Source: Leucobacter sp. UCMA 4100
Lineage (GTDB): Bacteria > Actinomycetota > Actinomycetes > Actinomycetales > Microbacteriaceae
Direction of reading: 5' to 3'
Assembly (NCBI RefSeq): GCF_027853335.1
Contig: NZ_JAFEUS010000002.1
Location: 558,001-622,000 of the forward strand
Length of the DNA stretch: 64,000 bases
Shown here in pieces: positions 34,380 through 43,039 of the stretch (positions are counted from its first letter, which is position 1; each line of letters opens with the position of its first letter). The notes below the pieces were generated by a model. That model was not told where the DNA came from, did not search any database, and worked only from the letters and a program-made list of their open reading frames with translations. Both the position numbers and the translations under genes were made by a program.

Positions 34380-36356
34380 TTAGGCGTCTGCGTTATCGGT
34401 CAGGCTTCGGCGTCGTGCAATCACGACGGCCACGCCAGCACCGAGTGCGATAACCGCGGCGATCGCGACCATCACCATAGCCTCAGAGCCGGTATTCGGC
34501 AGCGGATCTTTCCCGTCATCGATGGTACCGTTCGTGCCGTCGTCGCTATCGGCGTCATCACCGTCGTTGTCGCCGTCGTCACCGTCGTCGTCACCGCCGC
34601 CCTCATTTGAGACAACCGTGATCGTGCTTTCTTGCGATGCCGTACCAAACACATCAGTCACCGTTACCGTCACCGTGAAGGTGCCCGCCTCGGTCGCGGT
34701 TCCACTCAACACCCCGGTCTCAGCATCAAACGAAAGCCCTGCGGGCAACCCCTCGACCGACCAGGTGTAGCCTGGCTGCGCAGTAGCCGTCACCGTCACC
34801 GGGTCAAGCGACTCACCCACCTTCGTCTTCACCGCAAACGGGGCAGACGTAATCACCGGCTGCACACCAACGATACGCACTGCATCAGTAGCGCCCGTCT
34901 GACCCCAGAACTCATCGGTATAGCTCATGCGATACTGCAAAGCCACCGCCTCGGCATCAGCAGTCAGCTGCAGCGTCGTCGTGTGCTCCTCAAGGTCGTT
35001 CCACGTCTCACCGTCAGCCGATGACTGCCATGTCACACCGCTATCGAGATCGGCTTTCACACCGTTCAGGCTCGCTTCAAATTGCACGCTCTCACCGAGA
35101 GTCGAGATCTCAGCATCAACCGGCTGCGAAGTCACTTCAGGAGCAAGCAACACAGAAATACTGCAGTCGACTTCCCACCACCCACCGTTCGAGACCACAA
35201 GATCACCGTTAGTAGTCTGTGTGAAGCTATTCCCAGCCCCGGGAAGTTCACGGTGACTTGGCAAGAGCGCCCCAGTTTCAAAGTCAGCGACGAACACCTG
35301 CGTTTCGTTTTCCGAGACAAGCCAAGCTCGATCTTGATGAGGAACGGGCACGATGCCGTTGAAGGGCAACCCATGCGTAATGCGCCTCAGCGTGGTTCCG
35401 TCTTGGGGCGAAGCGCTAACCACCAAACCCGTTGTTTCTACACCAATTACAAAGGCTCCAGAACTGTCATAGGTCAAATCATTCAAGTACATGACATGCT
35501 CATTAATGAAGGGGCCGGCGCTCACCTCCAACGTTTCAGCGTTGACGACCATCAGGATTCCCGGATCAAAATCAACCGTCACCCCAAGAGACACAGCAAG
35601 GCTCAACCCATCCGGATTCAAAGCCAAGGTGCTTCCATACAAAAGGTTCGAAAACTTAGGGCCCTCAGTAATCTCCCCAGTCTGTGTATCCAGTTTCAAG
35701 AGTTGGGTTCCACGCCCGTCCTCAGCCAGAATGAAAACAGTTTTACCGTCGTCAGAGATTTCTATGAGGCTATCCGCGCGATGAGGCAGCCCGTACCGTG
35801 CGATCTCTGTGTTGGTTGTCGTGTCGAGCAAGATGACCATGCGATCTCCTTCAGCGCCGACGGCACAATTGGCACACTCTACGTACGCGAGAACGTTTGC
35901 ATTCTTCGCCGCGCTGAGCGAAAAACGGAGGTAGCCCTTGTACGGAGACAATCGCGTTTCAATGTGCAAGCGCTTCTCAAGATCAAAGATGATGATGCCA
36001 TGATCTCGAAGCCGAGAGGTACGCCCGTACGCAAATTTTCCGTCTGCGCTCACCTGAATCTCATGTGCGATGTCATCATCTTCCTCGGGACTATCGGGAT
36101 TTCCCGGCTCCTTGAGTAACGGGATGCGAACCGCCAGCTCATCACTGACGTTTTCTTCACTGTCAGCAACCCCCGCAAGATCGACCAGCGTCTCAGACAT
36201 CTGTGCATCACGATGCCGGCTGTAATCAGCTTCGCTGCCGACCGCCTGGGCAGAAAAGGCCGAACTACCGAACAATAGCCCCGTCAACAAGACAGCAACC
36301 CCTACCCGGTTGATCGAACGACCACCAGAACCACGGTGTCCTGAGAGTTTTTTCAC
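34380..36356 (-). CDS. Large surface protein with beta-propeller, Ig-like domains and LPNTG anchor
   Basis: The 658-residue protein has a signal peptide (near AQAVGS). A propeller-like region (about 90-415) has repeated ISDDGKTVFIL and LNPDGLSLAVS elements reminiscent of YVTN/WD-type blades. An Ig-like segment (about 430-525) follows, then a putative-Ig (He_PIG) domain with GLPAGLSFDAETGVLSGTATEAG (about 530-605). A poly-acidic GGGDDDGDDGDN linker leads to LPNTG, a hydrophobic helix and RRR. The 5' half (35.2-36.3 kb) is AT-richer than the rest. Role unknown; presumably adhesin-like. Confidence 0.85.
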   Translation of the reverse strand: MKKLSGHRGSGGRSINRVGVAVLLTGLLFGSSAFSAQAVGSEADYSRHRDAQMSETLVDLAGVADSEENVSDELAVRIPLLKEPGNPDSPEEDDDIAHEIQVSADGKFAYGRTSRLRDHGIIIFDLEKRLHIETRLSPYKGYLRFSLSAAKNANVLAYVECANCAVGAEGDRMVILLDTTTNTEIARYGLPHRADSLIEISDDGKTVFILAEDGRGTQLLKLDTQTGEITEGPKFSNLLYGSTLALNPDGLSLAVSLGVTVDFDPGILMVVNAETLEVSAGPFINEHVMYLNDLTYDSSGAFVIGVETTGLVVSASPQDGTTLRRITHGLPFNGIVPVPHQDRAWLVSENETQVFVADFETGALLPSHRELPGAGNSFTQTTNGDLVVSNGGWWEVDCSISVLLAPEVTSQPVDAEISTLGESVQFEASLNGVKADLDSGVTWQSSADGETWNDLEEHTTTLQLTADAEAVALQYRMSYTDEFWGQTGATDAVRIVGVQPVITSAPFAVKTKVGESLDPVTVTATAQPGYTWSVEGLPAGLSFDAETGVLSGTATEAGTFTVTVTVTDVFGTASQESTITVVSNEGGGDDDGDDGDNDGDDADSDDGTNGTIDDGKDPLPNTGSEAMVMVAIAAVIALGAGVAVVIARRRSLTDNADA

Positions 36357-36589
36357 GTTATTTCCCCTTCACGTCCCCATGCATACGAGTACGCTTATGA
36401 CTTTCAATACGCGCCATAGGCGCTTCCCCAGCCGCAAGTCTACCTTTGTAGCGCCTTTGAGGAAAGGCCGCTGAAACGACTGCGCCCAAGCCAATTCAGC
36501 CGACCAGCCCGATTTACCCCTGACACGGCCTCCACCGCGATGTCCGATTCCCGCGAGAAGCACACATCTCGTCGTGGCAAGCTAAGCCC

Positions 36590-38083
36590 ATGACCCAGGC
36601 ACCGACGACCTTCGATGAGCGCTATAACGCCGTCGCCTCGCGCGACCCTCGCTTCGACGGCCAGTTCATTACGGCGGTGCGCTCAACCGGAATATACTGC
36701 CGCCCCTCGTGCCCAGCTCGCACACCGAAACCGTCAAACGTCACGTTCTACCTCACCAGTGCCGCTGCCCACGAGGCCGGTTACCGTGCGTGTAAGCGCT
36801 GCCTGCCAGAGGCCGCACCCGGTTCGCCCGAGTGGAACCTTCGCAGCGATGTTGCGAGGCGCGCAATGAGGCTCATTACCGATGGTGTCGTCGAACGTGA
36901 GGGCGTGCAGGCGCTCGCAGCGCAGCTCGGGTATTCCTCCCGGCACCTCAACCGACTCCTCACCGCAGAACTCGGTGCAGGCCCCTTGGCTCGCGCCCGG
37001 TCGCACCGGGCGCACACCGCGAGGCTGCTCCTCACAGGCACTCAGCTCACCGTCGCAGAGGTCGCCTTTTCGTCGGGGTTTGGCAGCATTCGACAGTGCA
37101 ACGACACCATTCAAGAGGTCTTTGGCATGACCCCGACCGAACTTCGGCACCATCGCCGCGGCCCAGCCACCGTCGCGGGTGCCATCGACCTCGTGCTCCC
37201 CGCACGCGAACCTTTTGACCTTCGTGGCATCTTTGACTGGATGGCAGCCCGCGCTGTTCCGGGCATGGAGGCAGCAGACGAAACCTCGTTCTCCCGCACC
37301 CTCGCGCTCCCCGGAGGCCCGGCCTGGTTCGAGCTTCGTGAAGACCCGAAACGGGGCGACAGGGTGCGCCTGCGCGCGCAGGTCACCGAGCTTTCTGACC
37401 TCGGCCTCCTCGTGGCGCGGGTGCGCCGTCTCTTCGACCTCGATGCCGACCCCAACGCGATCGACACCATGCTCTCGCGCCACGAAGCGCTCGCACCGCT
37501 CGTGGCGCGCACTCCGGGTATTCGAGTTCCCGGTGCCGCCGACGCGCACGAGATGCTCATCAGGGCAATGGTCGGCCAGCAAATCACGGTTGTCTCGGCC
37601 CGAACGATGCTGATCTCGCTCGTGACCGCTCTCGGGCAGCCGGTCGAGGGTACAACGAGCCAGCAACGCCTCCTCTTTCCCAGCATGGCAACGATCGCCG
37701 AGCACGGGCACGAGGTGCTCCGTGGCCCGAAGGCTCGCATTCAAGCCATCACGGCTACCGCCGCGGCTCTCGCCGACGGCTCTCTCGCCCTCACCTCGGC
37801 CGACGATGCGACCGAACAACGACGCACCCTGCTCGAACGCCCCGGGATCGGCCCGTGGACAGCCGACTACGTGCGCATGCGCACGATCGGCGACCCAGAT
37901 GTCTTCCTGCCTGGCGACAGCGCACTCCGGGCCGGGGCAAAACGTGCGGGGCTCGCAAGCGAGGCCAAATCACTCGCCGAATGGGCAACGCGCCTCGCCC
38001 CCTGGCGCAGCTACCTGAGCGCACACCTCTGGCGTGCAGCGCTCACCCCCAGCGTCTCCCCTACCCCGAAAGAAGGCTCATGA
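36590..38083 (+). CDS. alkA: Ada-AlkA fusion: alkylation regulator and 3-methyladenine DNA glycosylase
   Basis: Residues 10-80 are an Ada zinc domain with four cysteines ([11 protein letters not shown] and ACKRC); the first is the phosphotriester acceptor. An AraC-type HTH spans about 85-185 ([46 protein letters not shown]). The AlkA glycosylase domain covers about 190-490, with HhH motif [18 protein letters not shown] followed by catalytic Asp in LPGDSALR. It should sense methylphosphotriesters, activate transcription and excise alkylated bases. The stop overlaps the ogt ATG by four bases. Confidence 0.93.
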   Translation: MTQAPTTFDERYNAVASRDPRFDGQFITAVRSTGIYCRPSCPARTPKPSNVTFYLTSAAAHEAGYRACKRCLPEAAPGSPEWNLRSDVARRAMRLITDGVVEREGVQALAAQLGYSSRHLNRLLTAELGAGPLARARSHRAHTARLLLTGTQLTVAEVAFSSGFGSIRQCNDTIQEVFGMTPTELRHHRRGPATVAGAIDLVLPAREPFDLRGIFDWMAARAVPGMEAADETSFSRTLALPGGPAWFELREDPKRGDRVRLRAQVTELSDLGLLVARVRRLFDLDADPNAIDTMLSRHEALAPLVARTPGIRVPGAADAHEMLIRAMVGQQITVVSARTMLISLVTALGQPVEGTTSQQRLLFPSMATIAEHGHEVLRGPKARIQAITATAAALADGSLALTSADDATEQRRTLLERPGIGPWTADYVRMRTIGDPDVFLPGDSALRAGAKRAGLASEAKSLAEWATRLAPWRSYLSAHLWRAALTPSVSPTPKEGS

Positions 38084-38622
38084 CCACACCCACGAAAGCC
38101 ATCGCCCACACCGTTGCAACGCCCGACGGCCCCTTCACGATCATCGCAACCGAGAACGCCCAGGTGCTCGCCTCGGGATGGACGAGCGACGCGGCTGGGC
38201 TTGCTGAGAGAATCAATCGGCAGATCCGCCCCGATTCTCTCGGCACCGGCGCGACCCCCGCGGCCGAAGCCGTCGTTGCCTACTACGACGGTGAGCCCTC
38301 ACGGCTCGCGTCGGTCGAGGTCTTGCAGCACGGCACCGAACTGCAGAACCTCGGGTGGAGCACGCTGCGCGAGCTCGAGCCAGGTCAGCCCGTCAGCTAC
38401 GCCGAGTTTGCCGAACTGCTCAAGCGCCCGAGCGCGGTGCGAGCTGCCGCAGCGATCTGCGCGCGCAACGCTGCCGGGCTCTTTGTGCCCTGCCACCGAG
38501 TGCTGCGCACCGACGGCTCACTCGGTGGCTTCGCCTGGGGCACGCACGTCAAGCAGGCTCTGCTCGACCGCGAGGGCGGAGGCGAGCGCGGCCTCAATAG
38601 CTCTGCTCTCTTCACTCTGTAA
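38080..38622 (+). CDS. ogt: Methylated-DNA-protein-cysteine methyltransferase
   Basis: The 180-residue protein has the active-site motif [19 protein letters not shown], with the acceptor Cys in PCHRV. The DNA-binding helix region includes [26 protein letters not shown]. It repairs O6-methylguanine by irreversible transfer to the cysteine. The ATG overlaps the end of the Ada-AlkA gene, so the two act as one alkylation-damage operon. The N-terminal half is divergent, as usual. Confidence 0.93.
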   Translation: MTTPTKAIAHTVATPDGPFTIIATENAQVLASGWTSDAAGLAERINRQIRPDSLGTGATPAAEAVVAYYDGEPSRLASVEVLQHGTELQNLGWSTLRELEPGQPVSYAEFAELLKRPSAVRAAAAICARNAAGLFVPCHRVLRTDGSLGGFAWGTHVKQALLDREGGGERGLNSSALFTL

Positions 38623-38701
38623 GAAGTCACTATTTCGGTTACAGTCGTCATGAACAAACCGTGCAGAAGTCCTTTCTGCACTGAACGCAGAAAGGACAGG
38701 G

Positions 38702-39793
38702 ATGCGCCGCCCATTCGTCACCGCTTTCGGCTTCATCGCCGCCGCGACCCTCTTGCTCACCGGCTGCCAAGCGAACGATGCTACCCCCGTTGCTGAGCCT
38801 GAACCAGAGCAGGCCCACGGGCCGGTGCTGGGCGACCCGGTCGTCGAGGTCAGGCAGCAGTGGGTGCAGTACGAGGGGCGCGACCGCGACGGCGAGCGCT
38901 TCACACTCGAGGTGACTCTTGAGCGCCCCGAGGTTACCGGAACGACAGACGCTATCTCTGACGCGTTGAAGGAGCAGGTCGATGACGTGCTCGAAGACTA
39001 CTTTGCCGACCTCAGAACCTGGGCAAGCACCTACAGCGTTGAAGAGTTGAACTGTGAAGATTCGACCGCCTGCGCCCTTCCCGTCAGCATCACGACTCCT
39101 GACCACGGCACCTACGAAACGTATGCGGGCGCCACCATGCACTTCAGCGCAGAGATCGTTGAATCGTTGCCGTCTCACGAGGTGTTCTCGGTTGTCGTCG
39201 CAACCGACGGGAGCGAGAAAACCCCCGAGCTCGCAGACATCGTGAACCTCCGCGACAGAGTGCCGCACAAGAAGGTGCTTCACGAGTTGCAAGCCGCCGA
39301 TAACTGGCAGGCCTGCGCCGAGCTCGAGCCAGACTTCGACGAATGGGTCGCCGCGTGGACCCCGACCGAACAAGGCCTCGCGCTCACCTGGAGCGAGACC
39401 GCGAGCCGCATCAGCAAGGAGTGCGGCGTGATCAGCGTCGTCATGCCGTGGGGCGACGAAGCCCCCGCCGATTCCGCCGACCCCGCGATCGAAGACTCGT
39501 CTGGCCGCTGGTGCAGCGGCGAGGCCGACTGCCTCACGATCGGCTACCCCACGCTCACCCACGAGGGCACCACCTTCACCATGAAGGTCTCGGGTAAAAA
39601 CGGGCTCTTCCTCGGCTGCTTCGATATCGGCCTGCACGATGAGAAACACGCTCCCACGGGCTATGCCGTCTACTGCCCCGCGATCGCTCCCACCTTCGAA
39701 GATCCGCTCTCGGGCGCTTCCTACGAAACGGGCGCCGAACGCCTCATGCTCGGCGACGACGACGCCGGCGTCTTCTACTCACGCACTCAATAA
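38702..39793 (+). CDS. Secreted lipoprotein of unknown function (DUF3298/RsiV-like)
   Basis: The 363-residue protein has a signal peptide with lipobox LTGC. The mature part suggests the DUF3298/DUF4163 type found in RsiV-like proteins: a VTLERPEVTGTTDAISDALKEQVDDVLEDYFAD helix region and HEVFSVVVATDGSEKTPELADIVNL. Eight cysteines in the mature part suggest disulfides. No sigma-factor partner lies beside it. The ribosome site is AAAGGA. The family assignment is tentative. Confidence 0.6.
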   Translation: MRRPFVTAFGFIAAATLLLTGCQANDATPVAEPEPEQAHGPVLGDPVVEVRQQWVQYEGRDRDGERFTLEVTLERPEVTGTTDAISDALKEQVDDVLEDYFADLRTWASTYSVEELNCEDSTACALPVSITTPDHGTYETYAGATMHFSAEIVESLPSHEVFSVVVATDGSEKTPELADIVNLRDRVPHKKVLHELQAADNWQACAELEPDFDEWVAAWTPTEQGLALTWSETASRISKECGVISVVMPWGDEAPADSADPAIEDSSGRWCSGEADCLTIGYPTLTHEGTTFTMKVSGKNGLFLGCFDIGLHDEKHAPTGYAVYCPAIAPTFEDPLSGASYETGAERLMLGDDDAGVFYSRTQ

Positions 39794-39834
39794 CCTCCCT
39801 ATACAGGGCTAACGCCCGGTCATGGGCTGAGGCC

Positions 39835-40380
39835 ATGTCTCGAAGCTCCCAGCCAAAGACCACCCCACGCACCACCCCTGCGTCACCAAGCCGCGAGGCG
39901 TACCGCCTCAGCAACCGAGCCATATCGACCATCACGATTACGCTCGTCGTGATGATGTTCGTGTTGCTCGCGGTCTCGCTCCTCGTTCTCTGGCTGGGCG
40001 ACCTGTCTGGGTCGCACACCGCAGAACTCTGGGGAGTGCTCATTCTCGTCACCGCGTTCGGCCTACCGGTCTTTGCCGGCGCGATTTTTGGTGGTTTAGC
40101 GCTCAGTCGTTGGGGGTGGATCGCAGGGCTGCTCTTCGGCTCGGGCTGGGTCCTGATCGTCTTTCTCATCTCGAACGACTCATTTCGCCTGATCTACGAC
40201 GGCCGCTCCCTGGGGCCAATCCCGTTCTCAGAAGATGTGTGGCGGTTTGTCGCGGTCGCCGGCATGGTCGTTGGCGGAGCGCTCTATTTCGTCTTCGGCT
40301 TCTTGTCCTTCGTTCCCATCACCGTCGGTGGGGTTCCCTTGAACGCTGCGGCCGGCAGAAAGCTTCAGCGCCGCCGCTGA
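39835..40380 (+). CDS. Hypothetical four-helix membrane protein
   Basis: The 181-residue protein has a Thr/Ser/Pro-rich cytosolic N-terminus and four hydrophobic helices (about 30-55, 65-90, 92-112 and 138-162). I do not recognise a family. It lies 41 bases after the lipoprotein gene and may be cotranscribed. Confidence 0.6.
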   Translation: MSRSSQPKTTPRTTPASPSREAYRLSNRAISTITITLVVMMFVLLAVSLLVLWLGDLSGSHTAELWGVLILVTAFGLPVFAGAIFGGLALSRWGWIAGLLFGSGWVLIVFLISNDSFRLIYDGRSLGPIPFSEDVWRFVAVAGMVVGGALYFVFGFLSFVPITVGGVPLNAAAGRKLQRRR

Positions 40381-40448
40381 AGCGAAGTCGATACCACTGG
40401 CAGATGCAACTATGAGGGTCTGCCTCACAAGTCCAATTCGCTCCGTGA

Positions 40449-40742
40449 CCAACAGATATCCGCGAAGGAATTCTTCACGGTGCCTGCGAGCACTTCGGAT
40501 ATCAACCGGACCAGCTTGAGATGCGGCTCTCCGTCGGCAAGTTCGCTGGCGGTGGTCATGAGGAACGTATCAGGGATTGGGCAGCAACCCAGCACATCGG
40601 TGGACATGCTCTGCAGGTGTTCGGCGCGCCAGAAGTCGTCACCACGGTGAGGGAAGTTGCCCGAAACAAACTGTATCGAGACAGCCCTGTTTTGGCGACG
40701 CTTAAGGTTCTTGAGGAAACGGGAGCACTGAAATCATCGTAA
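40449..40742 (+). pseudogene. C-terminal remnant of an unknown gene next to the IS30 element
   Basis: One frame reads coherently from just after a stop at 40446 to a stop at 40742 (REGILHGACEHFGYQPDQLE ... VVTTVREVARNKLYRDSPVL). The first ATG is at 40521, which would give only 73 residues with no ribosome site. The even amino-acid composition suggests formerly coding DNA. The 5' end is missing, perhaps lost during rearrangement linked to the IS30 element 50 bases downstream. I do not recognise the family. Confidence 0.4.
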
Positions 40743-40791
40743 ATGCGTGATGTTTTGTTAGCAGGTCTACTGTGCAGGTGTGCCACGTCGC

Positions 40792-42090
40792 CGTGTGGTC
40801 AAAAAGTGTCGAATTCCCCAGGCGGTTTCTAGCGGTCAGCGCAACAGTATCTCTTCGATGACCTCGGCCGGCTTCGCGAACGCTAACCGTTTCCGGGGCC
40901 GGTCGTTCATCTCCCACTCAACATAATCGAGATCTGCCTGACTGAACACACTCAGATCAGTGCCCTTGGGGAAATACTCCCGCAGTAACCCATTCGTGTT
41001 CTCATTCGTCGGCCGCTGCCAGGGCGAGTGCGGGTCGCAAAAGAACACATCAATATCAGCTCCCATAGCGACTTCTTGATGCTTACTCATCTCTTTGCCC
41101 TGGTCCCAGGTGAGAGTCCGACGAAGCACATCAGGTAACTCTTTCATCTTCGCGATAAGCCCCTCAGTGACTGCTTCTACCCGCGGTAACGAGGGGTCTA
41201 ACCAAACAAGGAATAGATAGTTCGAGTGGCGTTCAACGACCGTCCCGATAGCGCTCTTGCCATCTTTCCCGATAATTAAGTCACCTTCCCAATGCCCAGG
41301 AACAGCCCGATCAAGTGCTTCTGCGGGACGGTCAACAATGTTCACCATCCCAGCAATTCGGCCCTGCCTAGACTGGCCAGAACGGTGACTGTGTCGGATC
41401 TTCCTCCCCGTACGAACCCGAACCTCAAGCTCGCGTTTGAGCCCACCCCTGGCAAGGAGATAGATCGCTTGATAGATCGTTTCGTGTGACACTCGCATCT
41501 CCGGCTGATCCGGAAACTCGCGCTGTAGCCTGCCCACAACCTGTTCCGGTGACCGCTTCAACGATAGTTCAGCCTCCACAAAACGCCGTAACCGCGGATT
41601 CGTTACCAGCTTCGACGGTTTCGGTCTGCGGGCGCGCTGAAACGTTTGCGATTGTGCCTGTGTTGCCCGATACCTCGGCCTACGAGCCCGTTCAGAAGAA
41701 AAGAACGCGTTCCGCCGAATCTCACGACTCACTGTTGACGGGGCACGCCCCAACTTCCTCGCGATCTCACGAATCCCAGCCTTTGCCGTCCATAACGCCT
41801 GAATCTCGATACGCTCCTCGAACGATAACGACGACACCCGGGCTACTCTTCGGGGTCTCACCCCGCCCTGCGAATGAATATGTGACAAGATCGCGGCTTC
41901 GCTCTTGTCTACCCGTTCACCAATCTCTCGTGCGGTGAAGCCAGCAGCTCGCATATCCCAGATCGTGTTCACATGCTCAGCAAGCATGTTCCTTGAGAAC
42001 TTCATGTCAGTGTCCCCCCTTGTATTGTCTCGGGTGTTGCAACCACCGTTAGAACCCGCGCAGACAAATCGACACTTTTTGACCACACGG
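40792..42090 (-). mobile_element. IS30-family insertion sequence with perfect 21-base terminal inverted repeats
   Basis: The ends at 40792-40812 and 42070-42090 are exact complements (core TGTGGTCAAAAAGTGTCG). They enclose one intact transposase gene. The exact boundary and target duplication are uncertain: CG or a similar 2-3-base duplication is possible. The element sits between a gene remnant and the tRNA cluster. It appears intact and may be mobile. Confidence 0.92.
40836..42005 (-). CDS. IS30 family transposase
   Basis: The 389-residue protein has two N-terminal HTH segments (TAREIGERVDKSEAAILSHI and GIREIARKLGRAPSTVSREI, the IS30 signature helix). The DDE catalytic core has GHWEGDLIIG (D1), TLTWDQGKEM (D2) and ENTNGLLREYFPKG (E). 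It should catalyse transposition of the surrounding element. ATG 42005 has AAGGGGG seven bases upstream; the longer frame to 42221 would cross the right inverted repeat and is rejected. No frameshift or stop is visible. Confidence 0.95.
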   Translation of the reverse strand: MKFSRNMLAEHVNTIWDMRAAGFTAREIGERVDKSEAAILSHIHSQGGVRPRRVARVSSLSFEERIEIQALWTAKAGIREIARKLGRAPSTVSREIRRNAFFSSERARRPRYRATQAQSQTFQRARRPKPSKLVTNPRLRRFVEAELSLKRSPEQVVGRLQREFPDQPEMRVSHETIYQAIYLLARGGLKRELEVRVRTGRKIRHSHRSGQSRQGRIAGMVNIVDRPAEALDRAVPGHWEGDLIIGKDGKSAIGTVVERHSNYLFLVWLDPSLPRVEAVTEGLIAKMKELPDVLRRTLTWDQGKEMSKHQEVAMGADIDVFFCDPHSPWQRPTNENTNGLLREYFPKGTDLSVFSQADLDYVEWEMNDRPRKRLAFAKPAEVIEEILLR

Positions 42091-42203
42091 TTGCGGAAAG
42101 TGACCACACGCTGGAAGAAAGCGCTCGCTGAGCACCGGGGCCCGTTCCTGCTCGCATCGCTAGGAGCAAAGAGTCGAAAGCCAAGTAGAGCGCCCACATG
42201 CGC

Positions 42204-42242
42204 AAATAAAAGAACCCCCAAGAGTAGAAGCCTCTTGAGGGC
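42204..42242 (-). terminator. Terminator after the tRNA cluster
   Basis: On the minus strand CCCTCAAGAG pairs with CTCTTGGGGG (one G-T wobble), followed by TTCTTTTATTT, downstream of tRNA-Phe. Confidence 0.8.
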
Positions 42243-42268
42243 TCAGCGGCGGTGTAATCTCCGCCACG

Positions 42269-42341
42269 TGGCTCCGACCGGCATCGATCCGGTGACCTTT
42301 CGATTTTCAGTCGAACGCTCTACCAACTGAGCTACAGAGCC
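42269..42341 (-). tRNA. tRNA-Phe (anticodon GAA)
   Basis: A full cloverleaf can be drawn: acceptor GGCTCTG/CGGAGCC, D-stem GCTC/GAGC, anticodon stem TTCGA/TCGAA with loop CTGAAAA, T-stem ACCGG/CCGGT, discriminator A. The 3' CCA is not encoded. Confidence 0.95.
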
Positions 42342-42364
42342 GAAGGCTTTTGATCGCCTTCTGA

Positions 42365-42391
42365 GAAAAAGAAACCCTTCCGAAGAAGGGC
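42365..42391. terminator. Hairpin with T-runs on both strands between tRNA-Asp and tRNA-Phe
   Basis: A 7-bp stem (ACCCTTC / GAAGGGC) with a CGAA loop (TTCG on the minus strand) has T-rich flanks in both directions. As it lies inside a tandem tRNA cluster, it may partly separate tRNA-Asp from tRNA-Phe or serve as a processing spacer. Confidence 0.6.
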
Positions 42392-42400
42392 TCTTTTTCT

Positions 42401-42477
42401 TGGCGACCCTGACGGGACTTGAACCCGCGACCTCCGCCGTGACAGGGCGGCGCGCTAACCAACTGCGCTACAGGGCC
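42401..42477 (-). tRNA. tRNA-Asp (anticodon GTC)
   Basis: Cloverleaf: acceptor GGCCCTG/CAGGGTC, D-stem GCGC/GCGC, anticodon stem CCGCC/GGCGG with loop CTGTCAC, T-stem GCGGG/CCCGT with one wobble. The 3' CCA is encoded, unlike the other two tRNAs here. Confidence 0.95.
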
Positions 42478-42506
42478 TGGTGCTATTTAATTGTATCTGG
42501 TGATCG

Positions 42507-42579
42507 TGACCCCAACGGGATTCGAACCCGTGTTGCCGCCGTGAAAGGGCGGAGTCCTAGGCCGCTAGACGATGGGGCC
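42507..42579 (-). tRNA. tRNA-Glu (anticodon TTC)
   Basis: Cloverleaf: acceptor GGCCCCA/TGGGGTC, anticodon stem CCGCC/GGCGG with loop CTTTCAC, T-arm ACGGG/CCCGT with loop TTCGAAT, discriminator A. CCA is not encoded. It is the first gene of the Glu-Asp-Phe cluster. Confidence 0.95.
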
Positions 42580-42672
42580 GCAGTCTCGCACTTTCGCACG
42601 TTGACCACCGAGAAATAAGCATATGCGAATGCGGGGGCTTGTGCAAATCGAGGCCATTTTTCTCTAATCCCT

Positions 42673-42708
42673 GGCGTGTCACGCCCGAGCAAGACGGCGT
42701 GACACGCC
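42673..42708. terminator. Hairpin downstream of the 93-residue ORF
   Basis: A perfect 13-bp stem (GGCGTGTCACGCC / GGCGTGACACGCC) with a 10-base loop lies between the hypothetical gene and the tRNA cluster. No long T-run. Confidence 0.6.
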
Positions 42709-42748
42709 CAGAAATTGGGCCTCGAAAAGCGACGAGTTTGGCCCGTCG

Positions 42749-43030
42749 TCAGGCCATGAGGGCTTTGTTGAGCCGGTTGAGCGAAATGTTTTCGTGCATG
42801 AACACGCCAACACTCGTTCGCTGCTCAAAGTTGTAGCCGAGGCTGCCCTGCGTGAGCAGCCCGATGAGGTGTGGCTCGTTGGGGTTCCATAAAATCCACG
42901 AAGGTTTGCCGCTCGAGTTGAGCCCCAAGAAGGTCACCTCGATGTCGCGGTTGCCCATTCGCTGCACCCGCGGCATCATTCGTTCGGTGGGAAGTTGTGT
43001 CGTCTCGTCTGCCCTTGAAATCTCGCTCAT
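42749..43030 (-). CDS. Hypothetical 93-residue cytosolic protein
   Basis: Not recognised. It has a charged N-terminus (SRADETTQLPTER) and a hydrophobic-core-like second half (IEVTFLGLNSSGKPSWILWNPNEPHLIGLL). The ATG is exactly six bases after TAGAAT, a strong leaderless promoter match, which supports it being a real gene. That promoter overlaps the end of the M18 aminopeptidase gene. Confidence 0.7.
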   Translation of the reverse strand: MSEISRADETTQLPTERMMPRVQRMGNRDIEVTFLGLNSSGKPSWILWNPNEPHLIGLLTQGSLGYNFEQRTSVGVFMHENISLNRLNKALMA

Positions 43031-43039
43031 ACGTGCATT

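Noticed and set aside
35082-36119. 345-codon plus-strand frame
   Set aside because: Antisense to the LPNTG surface protein, whose signal peptide, Ig-like domains and anchor are coherent. No ribosome site or motif in this frame.
36734-37819. 361-codon minus-strand frame
   Set aside because: Antisense to the Ada-AlkA fusion, where the HhH and Ada cysteines are clear. High-GC shadow frame.
40425-40607. 60-codon minus-strand ORF near the IS30 element
   Set aside because: It overlaps the more coherent plus-strand gene remnant and has no ribosome site or leaderless promoter.
42006-42221. N-terminal extension of the IS30 transposase
   Set aside because: It would cross the right terminal inverted repeat and leave the element. 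A strong ribosome site precedes ATG 42005.
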